Positions 1-12,400 of a stretch of 64,000 nt of DNA are shown piece after piece (the first letter of the stretch is position 1; each line of letters begins with the position of its first letter). A program made the position numbers and the translations under genes. Below the pieces are notes generated by a model. The model was not told the DNA's origin. It searched no databases and worked only from the letters and a program-made list of their open reading frames with translations. This DNA is from Saccharina japonica (Eukaryota; Sar; Phaeophyceae; Laminariales; Laminariaceae): NCBI GenBank assembly GCA_008828725.1, contig MEHQ01000823.1, forward strand, positions 366,339 to 430,338, in the 5' to 3' direction.

Positions 1-160
1 ATGCGCACGAGATAATAGTTAACCGCCGTCGCGGGTCTCACTTGTTGTTCGAGAGGCATTTTCTTGCGAGGGGGGGGGGGCGGCCCCACGCGACCGCGAC
101 CATATCGTCCTCTGGAACGGAAGCGCCCACGCCCCCACTCGTCCACCCACCCTTACTTAC

Positions 161-328
161 CTCAGTACGTTTGCGCCAATCAAAATGTGGTCAAGCAGCA
201 GAGAGGCCCCGAAAGACATATGGACAGTGAAAAAATTGCATCTCCGAAGAGATTGGGTGTTATATTTTTCGTCGACGGTCCTATGTACGCACCTAGACGC
301 GTGGCAAGGGCATGATAACCAAAACCCG
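161..328 (-). CDS. possible ABCC transporter exon 16 (doubtful)
   Basis: An open frame in the right phase lies between an acceptor-like TCTCACAG at 329-330 and a very strong donor GAG|GTAAGTAAG at 160. Its end, SFGASLLLDHILIGANVLR, loosely resembles the MRP '..AS..LH..LL..VLR' segment. Against it: the intron to exon 15 would be only 50 nt, far shorter than the others, and the middle is not hydrophobic although a TM helix is expected. A shorter exon sharing the same donor is possible. Confidence 0.3.
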
Positions 329-378
329 CTGTGAGAGAACTCCAAGGTGGGGGAGGGGGTGGGAGGGGTTGCTCTCAC

Positions 379-458
379 CATGTCAAGAAGTAGGCGGACT
401 TTCCAGCGGGGCTGTCAGACCAGACAGCCAGAACGACTTCCTTCGAAACGTCCACAAC
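379..458 (-). CDS. ABCC transporter exon 15 (TMD2)
   Basis: Acceptor TGTTATACAG|GTTGTG, donor ACATG|GTGAGAG. Encodes VVDVSKEVVLAVWSDSPAGK and SAYFLTW, matching the MRP 'W.S.W.D' region after the first TMD2 helix and the beginning of the next helix. Phase 0 in, 2 out. The following exons are left of or at the window edge. Confidence 0.82.
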
Positions 459-3400
459 CTGTATAACAATAAAAAAAAAACAAAAAAAAACATAGCGGAC
501 AAAGTTCGTGCCCAGGCCGGGAGATGCGTCACTAGGAAAATCTCACCTCTCAAGTTAACGCCATAAACGAGCGATACGGGATAGGTGTACGTAACATTGG
601 CATGTACGGTACATGTACGCGGGAATAATCGCCCAAACTTTGACCCTACGTACGGAAACAGATTGGTGAAGAGAGAGAGAGAAAGAGCATTGCGGTATGA
701 CAGTGCCGCCCGAACCAGCCTAACGTAGCGGCACGGATTGCCAGAGAAAGGGCCTTGCCGAGCATTGCCTTACAGGGGCGGTGCCTTATTTCATTTGAGT
801 GTGTAGCATGACTATAGTACAGGAGCCCAACACCACACCCGAAACATGACCTCGGAGAAGGTTTTCTCGCGCAACCAGACCAACATTTGTATGCGCTGTA
901 TGCACTAGTCCTACAAAATACGACTAGGGAAAGGCATCGCACTAGCCGGTAGTTGCTCATTTGAGGTGCATGACCGATCCCAGTGACAAAATTTTGCCTC
1001 AGAAGGCAAAAATTAACTGCAACTCCTATACGGCATATTGTGGGATGAGTCTGGCCGCATGGCAGTTTTTATGTGGCCGCGGTACCGATAGTAGGCCTAT
1101 ATCAATCGTGCTCACGGTTTGGTACTTGTATGCCCGTTAATGAAAAGGAGCATAAGACAAGCATGCCACCAGCTTCCCCGAAAATATACTGTTTACGTCC
1201 GAAGCAAAGCCCTAAAAAAACCCAAGTATGGAGTAATAGGTTAAGCTCTTAAAAAGGCTCAATTACCCCGAAAGGATTCCGATAAAAAACGGATACTTGG
1301 AAGTATACGCTTAACCGTTTAGCTGCTGCGGAAACCCACTACCCACTCTCACCTGCGCTAAGACAGAGGTGGCTAGCGCGATAGACACCACGAGCACCCC
1401 GCAGGCCTTGAGGTATCCGCCATACACGCTCATCGAAACCCCTCCTTTCTCCCTGTCGATATTAACCTTCGCAGAGAGCTGCGACATCTTCTGCGCCTAC
1501 AGTAATAATAAACGCGCGTAAAAAAACCCAAGGAAGGAAATTGAGAGAAAACTAAAGTAGAACAGAACGAAAAATGAACACGTTGCGGGAGACGCGCAAA
1601 ACGTGAAGGCCACACGGAGTTCACTCACCAACTACGGCGAGCACCGCTACGGAGGGGCGTCGTAATCAGAACGAGATATGGTGTGTACAACACACGGGGA
1701 GGATATCAATATCTGGTACGACGCTCACTACGACAGAGATGGCACTTTTTTTGGCTGAAACGTTATCGGGAGGGTCGAGCTTCCTACCTTAACCCGAAAA
1801 CCGTCGGGCTTTCATTATTGTGTGGCAATATTTTTATTTTGTTATCCTCTATGCCATGATATTGTTCATCGGCTACAGCAGTAAACACTTTTTTTTAACC
1901 TCCAAAAAACAGTTTTGGATGAGAGGTTATAGAGCTCCTCAAGTTACCACCCCCAGAAACAAAAAAGAAAAAAAGATGGTGCACCTCTATGTAGCATGCC
2001 CCGCACATGCTTGGGCCAATGGTGGGTTCGGATTACTATACGGTATACGGCCCCTCGGAATAGCATCGACATCGAGCGCCACTCCACTACATTCAACGGC
2101 CAGCCCACAGCACATGAAAAAACAAACCAGAACACCACCACCATCATATTTTTATTTTGTTATCCTCTATGCCATGATATTGTTCATCGGCTACAGCAGT
2201 AAACACTTTTTTTTAACCTCCAAAAATCAGTTTTGGATGAGAGGTTATAGAGCTCCTCAAGTTACCACCCCCAGAAACAAAAAAGAAAAAAAGATGGTGC
2301 ACCTCTATGTAGCATGCCCCGCACATGCTTGGGCCAATGGTGGGTTCGGATTACTATACGGTATACGGCCCCTCGGAATAGCATCGATATCGAGCGCCAC
2401 TCCACTACATTCAACGGCCAGCCCACAGCACATGAAAAAACAAACCAGAACACCACCACCATCATCATCATCACCTCTTTGTCCTCGGCGACGTCGTGCT
2501 CCTCTGTCCCTCGACCCGTCACGCCATCACCCGTATCGCCTCCGGAAGCGCCGACAGCCAGCTCGCCCTGCACGTTCCCACGACAACATTGACGGCGAGA
2601 AAGGCGGAAGGTGGGGGTTGCCGCAAAACCAACAAAGAGGTGTTCTCGATGGTTGACACTCTCTTCCACGCCGGTGGAAGTAGTAAGGGACAAATGGGGG
2701 CCGTGCAGCACGGGATAACCATACGGGGTGGGCCATGCGGCGCTGTGTTTGTTTGGGTCTCGGTTTCTTCTCAAAGCATTCGCTCCTACCGCTGTTGCCG
2801 CTGCTGCTGCTGCTACGGCTGCGACTGCCCGCTTGCGTGCGGAGGGCAAGCACACGCGCACAATAAAGCGCGCCCGCCGAAGCAGGGTGTTGCTTTTTGT
2901 TTTTGCGCGCGCCTATATATGTATAAATAAGTGCTTGCGGCGACTCTTCCCTGCATCGACGCCGGATACCCCACCGGGCCTGTGAGCATGCTAGGGGCCG
3001 ATATTTTTCAAGAAACCCGTCAGAAAGTCATTTGTTCGGGCTACCACTGACAAACCCCCACTCAACAACACGGTAATCTCTTGCATCGAGCCACGCGCGC
3101 ACAAGAAAAGCGGGATTTTCAGACACCCGGCTTGGGGTTGTACTTATTGTCATGCACGACCGTAGTCGCATGTACATATGGCCATAGACTATCGCATCCC
3201 TACAATACCGGGAAGGAACACGACGGGCTTCCAGCGACCAGGCGAACTTTATCTTCACGGACCAGGAAAATGGTTTGTTTTCACCGACCAGGCAAACTTT
3301 GCTTTCACCGACCAGGCAAAATTTTGTTTTCACCGACCAGGTAAATTCCACAGACCAGGAAAACTTTGCTTTCACCAACCAGGCAAACTTTGATGTCACG

Positions 3401-6400
3401 GATCAGGCAAACTTTCCTTTTACTAAGCGCGAAGCGCGAAGCGTGAAAAGCGGAGGGCGGGGGGAGAACAAAAAAGAAGAAAAATGGGACGAAACGGGTG
3501 TCATATTTCTCGGTCAGAGCGATGTGCTTTTGGTCCCAAAAGTGTGTGTGCAGAATGGTTGAGGCTATAATAACCCGTTCGCGGCTTGATTATGGTACGT
3601 ATAGCAACGAAAACGAAAACAAGCACGGTATTATCAACCTCCCAGGGAGAACGTGCAAAACATCACCGTATGTGTAAGTGTCGCCAAACTGTGCGCTGTG
3701 CCTTACCTCTCCTTACTCTCACGTCACACTTCCATATATACGTCGGACAAGGTCATGATTTACAATAGAAACATTACAGTAGTTCCCACCCCCTTCCGCT
3801 CTGAGGTGCCGTGCAGGATCTGTGGAACACAGACCCAGCACAGGAAACATGTCCTTTGGATCATGCAGATGGCAGGGCTCTTCTCCGACAACCTGAGCTG
3901 GACCATACAGATCAGGACAATGTATCCGCCCTGAAAGAGGCTCCCACCCTGCAACCTGGGCTAGATCATACGCATCAGGAATGTATCTGCGGCCTAAAAG
4001 TGCCTCATACCCGGGAACAGGAGCCAGGTCATAAAATATATGAGCATCAGGAGTCCACCTGCTCTGAAAGATCTACAGCAGATCATGCAGTGGGAATCGA
4101 TGATCTGTACGGTCCGTGCACATTTCCGACACACCCCAATATTACGGGGTGGGCTAATGTAGTAAACACTAGTAAATAGGACCTACGGTTCACACAAAAA
4201 ACAGTATATTTCCCTATCTTTTACTGTCAATACTGGGTCCTATTTACTTTGGTCCTCGGTAATAATACCCCAGAGAGAAGCCCGGGCTCTGCTCCGTGTA
4301 GCCGATGCCTTAATGAATTGTTAATCATCACACACTTTTTTCGAAAAACGTTTTTCGACGCTCTTTTTTTTTCTCATTTGTCCCCAAAACGGGTGGATGC
4401 ATGTAAGCCACTGAATATTATTGTAATTATTGCCATCCTCAACAATGTATAGTGAAGCAGTGTGAGCCTCAACGCCGGTCACTCAGAAACATCCCTTCCC
4501 CGACAGAACAAAACCGCAGAACCCACCGATCACTACTAGCAGGATATATAAACATATATAAAATAATGCAGCGCCTCTGTAATTACTGTAATTGTGAATC
4601 ATCACAGCATGTTTTTCGACACGTTTACATGTTTTTTTTTTTCTCAAAAGTTAAAATAAATAAATAAATACGTGTACCCAAGCCCCCGACAACGTACCGG
4701 GATGTCGTCTCACCTGCACTCCTACTCCACCCTTGGCAGTAGCGCTTCCCGGCGATAGGCCGTTATCTAGCCCCTCTTCTTCGGCCCGCAATCTCCCGTC
4801 GACGATGGCGAATACCTTGCAGCCTTCTTCGCGCATGTACTGGAAGGGGGGGGGGGGCAAGGGGTTCAGCAGAAACGGAAACGTTTGGAACGCACACACA
4901 GCAGAAAGTATCCCAGTGTCTCGTTGTTGCTAAGCATTCGCTGAAGTCTGCACCCTCGACAGGACGGGCCACGTGCACAACCCACGCATCATCATATTGG
5001 TGTCCATAGGTATATATAGGGCGACCGCTCGCAGAGGTTTTGGGGGGGAGTCGTACCATGGGAAGGGATTTCGAGATAACATCCATCGGCAACAAAACCC
5101 AAGAGCCTGTTCCATGTTCTGCATTTTTCAGGCCTATACGGAGTAGTTGAGCAAAGGAGAACGCTGATAATTTCCGTTCAAGGAGACGAATCACGGGCAT
5201 ACATGTTGTCTCTTTCGTGTGCGTTTATAAGAATACTATGGACGAAGCCCGAAAAAAAAATACAAAACATAAAATCGCTATATAGTCCAGGAATGGTTAA
5301 AAAAAGTCACAAAACCAAAAACAAAACCACATAAATTCGCTATATAGTCCAGGCGTGGATACAAATTTCACAAAACCAAACCACACCAAAACCAGACCGG
5401 ATCGCTAGAGAATTCACACGTCTACAAAGCCCACGAGGTGTGTTGTTTTCCTCCTAGGGGTAACACCTTATTTTTTCGAGGCTCCTCACTTGATTATAGC
5501 ATAGGAGCTCAAACAACACCAGACAACCCATATCGAGAGAAAACGCAAGGTTCTGTCAGCCCGAAACACAACTCTATGGCATACTTGTATGTGTGTATTG
5601 TTTTTGTATCAAAAGTGTAATGTAATCTATGTTTGCAGAGGCCCTCAATCCTGTCCGATCCTTTCCTCGTGTGTTGAAGCATCTACCGAACAATATCGTT
5701 GCATAAAAATCGGTTCAAGATATACAGGGAAACGTTTGGACTCAAACAGTGCAACCCCTGCGGCAGCACGCCTCCTACAAAAACAAAACCAAAACGAACC
5801 ACTGGAGTGACTGGCTACAACTAATTTTTTCCTCCGATCGCCTGCCTCTCGCGGAACGAACACATGCGACCCGCCCCGTATGCAATATATGGGGGGGAAA
5901 AAAACATAATGATCGCCCGAATGTTGCAGGTGTCTTTATTAGGAGTAGGAATGGTGCTCTGTCTCGAAAGGGGGGCGTGGTCGATGGTCAAATTACGAAG
6001 ACGAGCAACACACCAGCGCCCCTCCTCCGTCCCGGCTTTGTAGGGATGCGAGGGTCTATGGTCATACGACTACGGCCGTGCACGACGTGAGTTCACCCCC
6101 CCCCCCTTTATATGTTGGGTTGGCGTCGGTTGGCAACGACGCTGTAAAACACGCCACTCGCTGCGTGAGCTAGACAACCAGGGTGCCGTTTTTTTTTGTT
6201 ATTTTTTTTTGGCGGTCACCAAAGCTGGCGGTCGAGTAGATCATTTGTGCGGGGTGGAGAACCTTTGTTCCGCACAAGGGGAATGATCGTATCACGTAGT
6301 GTGTATATGGTAAGGCACCCAGAGGCAGATACATAGTAAAACCCATTGCTGTCTCCGGAAGTGACCACACCAGATATTAAATTGATTCATTGGAGGCTGT

Positions 6401-9400
6401 CGTCCATATGCAAGTCCGCCTCAGAGGCGGTGCTTAGCAGCATGCAGCTCACCCTCCATGCGACTCGCCCAATACCTCACGGTGCTTCGCGCTTGGTGCA
6501 AGCAATGTCTGCCTGGTTGGTGAAAACCCAACGTGCTCCGTCCCGGCATTTGTAGGGATGCGAGGGTCTATGGTCATATGCGACTACGGCCGTGCACGAC
6601 GTGAGTTCACTCCTCCCCCCCTCCCTCCCCCCCTCCGACCGCACTGCGCTCTCGATCTTCGCGGCATAATAATAAAAAACGGAAACGGACGGGCATCGCT
6701 CGGTCTACACAGCCGCGTGTTTTCTTTTGCGTTTTTCACGAACGGGCGCTGCTGTCAGCGGGTGGTGTTTCAGACCTGGCGTTGGTGCGTGGCCATGACA
6801 ACTGCCGCGTCCCGAGCCATCTCGCACACGGCCCGCTTGAACACCCAGTTTCCCACGATGTTGTCAAGGGCCGACAGCGGGTCGTCGAGGAGGACCACGG
6901 CACACCCGGAGTACATGGCGCGGGCCAGAGAAATGCGGGCCTTTTGCCCCCCGCTGACCGTGATTCCTGGCTCAAGAATAGAGAGGAAAATACATTCGTA
7001 CACAAGCGATTTGGGGGGGGGGGGCGGTACTCATGTCATGCATGGCCGCAGTTGTATGTATGGCCATAGGCCCTAGCAAAGGATTAGGGCAACGGGGGTA
7101 TTCAGTTGTTGCTTGTCTTAGCAATTCGACCATTGACCACGCATCTCTTGCGAGACGCACCGTTTCTACTCCTAGTAGAGATACATCCAACAAGTGGGCG
7201 CCCATTACGTGTTTTCCATACATTACATAAAAACTGTTTTGCCTGCCGTATGTGCTTCCTGTTTGCTTTAATGTACGGGGTGGCCGGAACGATTCAAAAC
7301 CTTTTTGGCACAGCAGTCCAGTCGACTACGGGTGCGACATCGCCGTTTTTCAACCTAAGTATCAGTACCAGGTATATTCGTTTTCAAGTCGCAACGCATT
7401 ATTACCACATACGAAGTATTAGTACAGCGATCACCGGAAGGGTGTCCACGGGTAGCTTTACCCCCCTCCCCTTAAACGGAAAAAAAACACACACAATTGA
7501 GGCCGCCATGTTTTCGACGTTTCGTGCTGAACCTTCGGAGATGTAGCGTACCCTGTTACCCTGACGAGCGGGGGTGCTGTAGACATACACCACACAAAAT
7601 AAACGCTCACACGACAAACAATGAAACATGCAATCACACATGTCAACGCCTGCGAACACACCCAGGTATGTTCGAACTCCAGCCCGAGAGGGAAACTAAG
7701 ATAATACGGGTCAGGATAAACACGCTACTCATATATACACCACACAAAACATAAAGCGACACCACTGCGTTACATGTGTCCCGCTATCTCTCTGCGCTTC
7801 CGTCGATAGTTCTATCTCCGACCTCCTCTTGTTTGTCCCTCTACTTTGTCTAGCCCCAGCTCGCAGCTTCCAGTTTCTCCGCCCTCGTCTGGCAGGGCTG
7901 GCGACGACGCGCACCCGCGTTTTGTTTCCGAAAATGAAACAGAAAAGTCGCCACAGGCCCCTCTCGGGTGATCGGCGGCCGTGTCCCACCAACCCACCTT
8001 TGGCTCCGATGACGGTGAGGTCTCCCTCTGGCCACTCCCCGAAGTCTTCCTCCAGGGCGCACGCGGCAATGCAGCGGCGGTACAGGGCCTCGTCGAACGA
8101 CTCGACGGAAGACCTACGAGAGGCAATTAGGCATTGCAGCAGGCGTTGTAGCAGGCATTTGCATGAGGCACTGAAGCGGGCATTGCGACAAGCGTTGACG
8201 CTGCAGCGAAGCTATTGCAGCAGGCGCTGCAGCAAGCGTTGCAGCAAGAGCTACAACAGGCGTCGCAGCAAGATTGCCTCGGCAGGCACTGCCTCAGTAT
8301 TTGAGAGTTTGCTTGAATGCGTTAAGCGCCGGTCGAACGACGAAAAACATGCTTTCTCAACAGAGGATAGTACTGCCGCATCGCCATCGGGCCAAAGTTG
8401 AAAAAAGAGGTTACATATGTAGCCGCAGCATTTTTTTTTCGTCCATCGTACGTGTCGCGTGCCGCGTAAGCTACGCTACCGCGCCACCTCCGCTGCTGCC
8501 AACTCCTTCCACTCGACGTTATGCCTTCTTGACAACCTGGAGGCCCCACCACACTACGGCACTGCAACTCACAGAGACGCCTTGCAAACTACATTTTACA
8601 AACGGCATTACTCTTTGCTTGCGACCCATACGCGACAACAGTAACCACCCCGGGCATTCCAAAACGCCTACACGTACAGCAAAGCCTCCACTGGCTGTCA
8701 TCCCCCCACGACAAAACAAGTTTAGTACACTATACATAGCAAGAAACGATCGCTATCCTATTAATAGGACATAGATGGTGGCCAATAAAGGGAAAACAGG
8801 AAGGCGATAATGTAGGTTTGTTTTTGAATGCAATACATGGAAAAATCGTAGTGAGCGCCCAAATGTTGGAGGTGTCTCTAGCAGGAGTAGGAACGGTGCT
8901 CCGTCTCGAAAGGCATCCGTTGTCAATGGTCAGATTAAGGAAAGCAACACATGAGCACACCCCGCCTTTGTGCGTGTGCAAGCAATGTCTGCCTCCTCGG
9001 TGGAAACCCGACGTGCTCCGTCCCGGCATTGTCGGGATGCAAGGTTTTATGGTCATACGACTACGGCCATGCATGGTATGAGTACACCCCCATCCCCAGC
9101 AAAGAAGTGACGGTCTGTCACCAAAAAACGAGCACTCTGTCCCTGGATGTAAGAAGTGACGCCCCCCCCCCCCCCCCGCTGCCCACAAAACAAATCCTCA
9201 CCCCAAGCACACGTTGTCGCGGGCGGAGGCGTTCACGATCCACGGGCTGTCCGGACAAAACGCCACCCTCTTGTCCAACGCCTCCACCCTAACCTCGCCG
9301 ACTTTCCGCGGGACGCGGCCGCCGCTACCGCCAACCGGAAGGTGTTCGACGAGCCCATGCAGCAGCGTGCTCTTCCCGCTGCCGATGTTCCCCACGATAA

Positions 9401-12400
9401 CCGAGAGGCCCCGCCCCATCTCCACCGAAACTTGCTCGAGGCACGGGTCACCTGCAACGTTCGTCCGGGCAGCAGCGCAGAAGGACAGGGGAGGAATGGG
9501 GGCTACTGCAGGGGAGCTTGCACGCACTCGATCTGACCGTGTTCTCAGGGAAGTTTGACACCCTCTAGCATCGTTGGTGGGGGGAGGTGTGGGGTGGGTG
9601 TGGTTGGTGTGGGTGTGCTCGGCGTGCTTAGTCGCGAGAGTACAGCACGCCTGCGCGCGCTTGTCGAAGACCTGAACAGTAGGGCGACAAAGGCTTCGTG
9701 CTGCCTCCTCAGCTGAGCGTGAGGGGGGTGGTGGTGCTTGTGGTTGGTGTGGATGTGGTCAGTTTTTTTATATGCGGTGGCTGTGACATTCATCAAATGC
9801 TTCACTTGAATGAAACAGCAGGACGATATAATAAAAATACGCACACCGTCCCAATCAAGGTTCGGTGCGAGCGGTTCCTCCGTGCGTGCGGCCCTCTTTG
9901 CGTAGCGCCTCTTGCTTCCCGATAGGCACACTTACGTCGAGGGGTATTGAATGTTCACCATCAATGGGTCGCTCGATCGCCGCGGTTAACGGTCCAGTGT
10001 GGCAGGGGGGCTGTCGCATCCTTGATTGTACCCATCCTACACCGCGATGGTGTCGGGACTATGCCTAGAGCGGCGCGCAGTTTTGATCTCCTCCATTGCT
10101 TGTGCTTGTGTTCGAACGTACACATATTTTGTCTGATCACGGGGTGACCACGCCGGGTTCCCCGTCCACACCCCCCCACCCCTGAATCGTGCACCGGGGC
10201 AACCCTCAACCGTCCCCTACCACTCGGCCGCTTTCATCTATTACGGGGTGGGCTATTGTAGTAAGACAGTAATCAGAACCCACGATGGACCCAAAACAAA
10301 AATCTGCCAATGTTTACAGACCATATTTGGTTCTGGTTACTACGTTACCCCGTGATAGCAATCGCTAGAAACTTGCTCGCGCCCACTCGCACCACGCACT
10401 CCCCCGCACGGTATCATCGGTCTCCCAACGCAGGCTGCGCTCTTCAAGAAGTCACCGATGAGCCCGTGGGGAAGAGGTTGCTCGCAACGTCCGATGATTG
10501 GTCGGCAAGAGCGACTCCCCGAATGTCGTGGTGTTAACAACCACAACACTTACGATGGCCACCGGGGAATCTCTCACAAAATGCACTGCAGTCGATGGGA
10601 GTTCCACATGCCCAGCGGCACGAGATGCATGCTTTTGGTAGGGGTTCACCTAACTTTTCGGAGGCTCCTCGCTTGATGAAAAGCTCCGGGTACATCACCC
10701 CATCGCACAAGACTTTCACGAGAAACGAAAGCGCAACCACAGATGAACAATCTCCCACGGCCTTGCTGCTGTATGTCGGGGTGGGCTATTGTAATAAACA
10801 TAGTAATCAGAACCCACGATGGAGCCAAACACAACATTTATCCCCCTACGTTCACGCACCATATTTAATCCTGAATACAACAGTATGTCCCCCCATCATA
10901 GGTATCACAAGTCAAAAGGGATTGCGACGACGCTGGGCAGTCCATCAGTGGAAAATATCCCCATCAGGCCAGGGGCGCCCAGAAAAAAAGAGAAAACGAC
11001 ACACCACAACCCCAGAGGTCGGAATAAAAAACCGTTGCAACCATTGTGATGACATGATGAAATAAGAAAATGGTGAAAAAAATTATCCTTATTTTCATTT
11101 TTTTCACTTGGTTTTAGCAACCCCCCCTAACGAACAAAAAATTCTGTGAGATGTCGAAAAAAAAAAAAACGACCACCCTCGGTAGCGTAGTTATTAATAG
11201 TAAGAATAGGTCAATATGTAGGTTTTCGTGTGTACCGTAGATCTAATTTACTGTAGTCCCCCGTAATATCACTGGGGGGGACCATCGTTGTTGTGACGCA
11301 TGCTACGGTAGAGGTGCACCATGATTTTGCCTTTTAAGGGTGGTCACTTATCACTTGAGGAGCTCTAATAATCAGTTTTTGGGTGAGGTATAGAGCTCCT
11401 ATACTATAATCAAGTGACCACCCTTCTAAGGCAAAAACATGGTGCACCTCTAGCGTAGCATGCGAGTTGTTGGTGGTATCGGTGGTGGTGGTGGTGGTGG
11501 TGGTGGTTGTTGCATTGGTGATGGTTGTGGGTTGTCGCCGTTTTCTATTAGCTTGGGTTGGTTATGAAGGAGAAATGTGGCGGTCTGGTTCGGTTTTGTT
11601 TTTAATTCAGGGCTTGTCATGGGCCGTTGGTCCAGGCCGGGCCGGGTCGGGCCGGACCGAGACTTTTCGAAAATTGATGGGCCGGGCCGGGCCGGGCCGG
11701 ACCGATATATTTTTTTAATCGATGGACCGGGCCGGGCTTTGAAATTTTGAAATCGTGATGGGCTGGGCTGGGCCGGGCCGCGGTCCATCCTCTGAAACTA
11801 TGATGGGCCGGGCCGGGCCGGGCCGGGCCGCGTCCCACCCTCTGAAAATCTGACGGGCCGGGTCAGGCCGCGCCTCACCAACTTAAAAATTGATGGGCCG
11901 GACCGGGACCCCGGGCCGGTCCACCAGCGTCGGCCCATGACAATCCCTGTTTTAATTTTGATTGATTTGGAATTGGTTTGGTTTCGGTTCGGTTTCGTTT
12001 TTAATCGCCTTCTTACCCCTCTAATGCCTGGCGTTTCTGTGCCGGGGTCGTTTTCTCAGTGTCCCCTGTTTTTTTTTTTTGCGCTTGCCTTTGGTCTCGC
12101 CGCTCTCGATGTGTCAGGCGCGTGAGCTCTCCGCTGCGGAGAATGAGAAGGGGAGACCGTCGCCCCTTGACCTTGAAGTGGGACGACTGAAGGTACGAGT
12201 AATGCTACGAGTATTGCGGGGGGGGCATAGTAAATAGGACCTACGGTGCACACAAAAACCTATATGTTTTATTATTTCTACTCACAATATTTGGTCCTAT
12301 GTACTATGGTCCCCCGTGATACTACTAAGCCTTGTTGTAGTACTTGCACTATTTGTTTTGTGCGTACCGTCTGTAGTGTCACTGCTGCCTGGAGTGCAGT

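Larger units (their letters stand above)
1497..4713. other. ABCC intron 13
   Basis: 3217-nt intron. It contains the 318-bp tandem duplication (1829-2464), an R1 fragment with an adjoining minisatellite (about 3147-3420), a short tandem array (about 3811-4130) and an R2 MITE (about 4140-4266), all listed separately. Sequence between 2465 and 3146 and between 3430 and 3800 shows nothing recognisable. Confidence 0.6.
4840..6775. other. ABCC intron 12
   Basis: 1936-nt intron. It holds a G12 tract beside the acceptor (about 4847-4858), a short duplication with core CGCTATATAGTCCAGG (5274 and 5338, about 62 bp apart), an R5-like scrap near 5478-5510 (CTCCTCACTTGATTATAGCA) and two R1 elements. Confidence 0.6.
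8114..9201. other. ABCC intron 10
   Basis: 1088-nt intron. The first part (about 8125-8290) is a minisatellite of 12-15 bp units such as GCAGCAAGCGTT. The last part is an R1 copy ending in a C-rich tract next to exon 10. Confidence 0.65.

Noticed and set aside
1820-2656. 278-codon open frame (+)
   Set aside because: It arises from the 318-bp tandem duplication, whose length is a multiple of three; it lies in an intron of the opposite-strand transporter and has no motif.
8125-8290. CRISPR-like short repeats
   Set aside because: Units are adjacent and degenerate with no unique spacers; a minisatellite in a eukaryotic intron.
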